This document shows positions 13,931 to 14,566 of a DNA stretch of 14,566 bases, piece by piece. Positions within the stretch are counted from its first letter, which is position 1; every line of letters starts with the position of its first letter. This DNA comes from an uncultured Bulleidia sp. GTDB taxonomy: Bacteria; Bacillota_I; Bacilli_A; Erysipelotrichales; Erysipelotrichaceae. Where the stretch lies: positions 1-14,566 of the forward strand of contig CAKVLT010000041.1 in NCBI GenBank assembly GCA_934757945.1, given 5' to 3'. Under the pieces are notes generated by a model, which had not been told where the DNA came from, did no database searches, and worked only from the letters and a program-made list of their open reading frames with translations. The translations under genes and the position numbers were made by a program.

Positions 13931-14566
13931 ATGGCGGAACATATGTATGTGCATGTGCCATTCTGTAAGAGTATCTGTTATTATTGTGATTTTACACATA
14001 TGGTATACAGAGAAGACATGGTGGAAGAATGGTTGAATGCGCTTCAAAAAGAATTACAGCATAAAGATATACATGCGCAGGTGAGTACAGTATATATTGG
14101 TGGTGGAACACCTACGTGTTTATCTTCAGAACAGCTGGAAAGACTACTGTCAGTTCTGGATGTGTATATCACAAATGTAGAAGAATATACAATAGAAGTG
14201 AACCCGGAATCGCTGGATGAAGAAAAAGTAAAAGTATTACAGGCACATGGTATTAACAGAGTTTCTATGGGTTTACAGACAAGTAATACAGGCTTATTAC
14301 AGAAACTTGGAAGGAAACATACCTATGCCACTGTACAGCAGGCAATGGGGATGCTGCATAAGTCAGGAATTGATAATATTTCTTTGGATATTATGTACTC
14401 TTTGCCTGATCAGACAGTGGAAGATCTTCAGAAGACTGTGAAAGATGCTATTGCACTGCAACCGAAGCACCTTTCACTGTATTCTCTGACTATAGAAGAG
14501 AATACAGTCTTTGGAAAAACAGGCGTGGAAGCTCTGGATGAAGATACCGAGGCGGATATGTATGAG
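13931..14566 (+). CDS. hemW: HemW-like radical SAM protein (heme chaperone), 3' end beyond the window
   Basis: The frame stays open for 212 codons to the right edge, so the C-terminus is missing. The radical SAM cluster motif CKSICYYCDF gives C12, C16 and C19, with Phe where true oxygen-independent coproporphyrinogen oxidase (HemN) has a fourth Cys; this favours HemW, which is thought to insert heme into respiratory enzymes, over HemN. Also visible are the SAM-binding GGGTPT (57-62), EVNPE (89-93), an RVSMGLQ strand (110-116) and DIMYSLPDQT (153-162). The order lepA-hemW is typical of Firmicutes and is usually followed by hrcA-grpE-dnaK. No clear ribosome-binding site precedes ATG 13931; ATG 13943 is an alternative with GGCGGA before it, but the MAEH start fits the family. 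Only two bases separate it from lepA. Confidence 0.94.
   Translation, partial: MAEHMYVHVPFCKSICYYCDFTHMVYREDMVEEWLNALQKELQHKDIHAQVSTVYIGGGTPTCLSSEQLERLLSVLDVYITNVEEYTIEVNPESLDEEKVKVLQAHGINRVSMGLQTSNTGLLQKLGRKHTYATVQQAMGMLHKSGIDNISLDIMYSLPDQTVEDLQKTVKDAIALQPKHLSLYSLTIEENTVFGKTGVEALDEDTEADMYE

Noticed and set aside
1..14566. A possible novel defence, mobile or biosynthetic system
   Set aside because: All fourteen substantial genes fall in known housekeeping families, base composition looks even, and no transposase, integrase, direct-repeat array, tRNA attachment site or unknown gene cluster is present.

Overview
The window is a run of core housekeeping genes from a low-GC Gram-positive bacterium (Firmicutes/Bacillota). 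By eye the GC content is roughly 40%. TGG is used for Trp and TGA as a true stop, so this is genetic code 11, not a mycoplasma code. The phoH-ybeY-dgkA-cdd-era-recO-glyQS-dnaG-sigA-trmK order is the classic Firmicutes cluster. A single-chain glycyl-tRNA synthetase, no PgpH gene after phoH, and no sporulation genes (gpr, spoIIP) between rpsT and lepA fit a non-sporulating Erysipelotrichia-type gut lineage. That placement is inference and could be wrong at class level.

Layout. (1) 1-1051: a probable terminator tail at the left edge, then phoH on +. (2) 1066-2739: a Na+/phosphate symporter with a fused PhoU domain on -, convergent with phoH; the two share one bidirectional terminator at their touching stop codons. 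(3) 2740-2881: a divergent promoter region with TTAACA-type repeats. (4) 2882-10719: a tightly packed + strand operon of ten genes, ybeY, dgkA, cdd, era, recO, glyQS, dnaG, sigA and trmK in nine adjacent steps after ybeY's promoter, most junctions overlapping or only 2-40 nt apart. (5) 10748-10772: a second bidirectional terminator. (6) 10782-11045: rpsT on -. (7) 11046-11172: a divergent rpsT/fmt promoter region containing a perfect 10-bp palindrome. (8) 11173-14566: fmt, lepA and the first 212 codons of hemW on +, running off the right edge.

Together the genes serve ribosome maturation and translation (ybeY, era, glyQS, trmK, rpsT, fmt, lepA), DNA replication and repair (dnaG, recO), housekeeping transcription (sigA), cell-wall lipid carrier recycling (dgkA), pyrimidine salvage (cdd), phosphate uptake (symporter-PhoU), and heme insertion (hemW). 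The dnaG-sigA pair is the core of the macromolecular synthesis operon. Every gene belongs to a recognised family; I see no undescribed system, mobile element, CRISPR array, tRNA or rRNA. No gap between genes exceeds about 145 nt. The points of interest are local: start-codon choices, the inserted phosphate transporter and its repeats, a divergent lipid kinase, and the fmt promoter palindrome.
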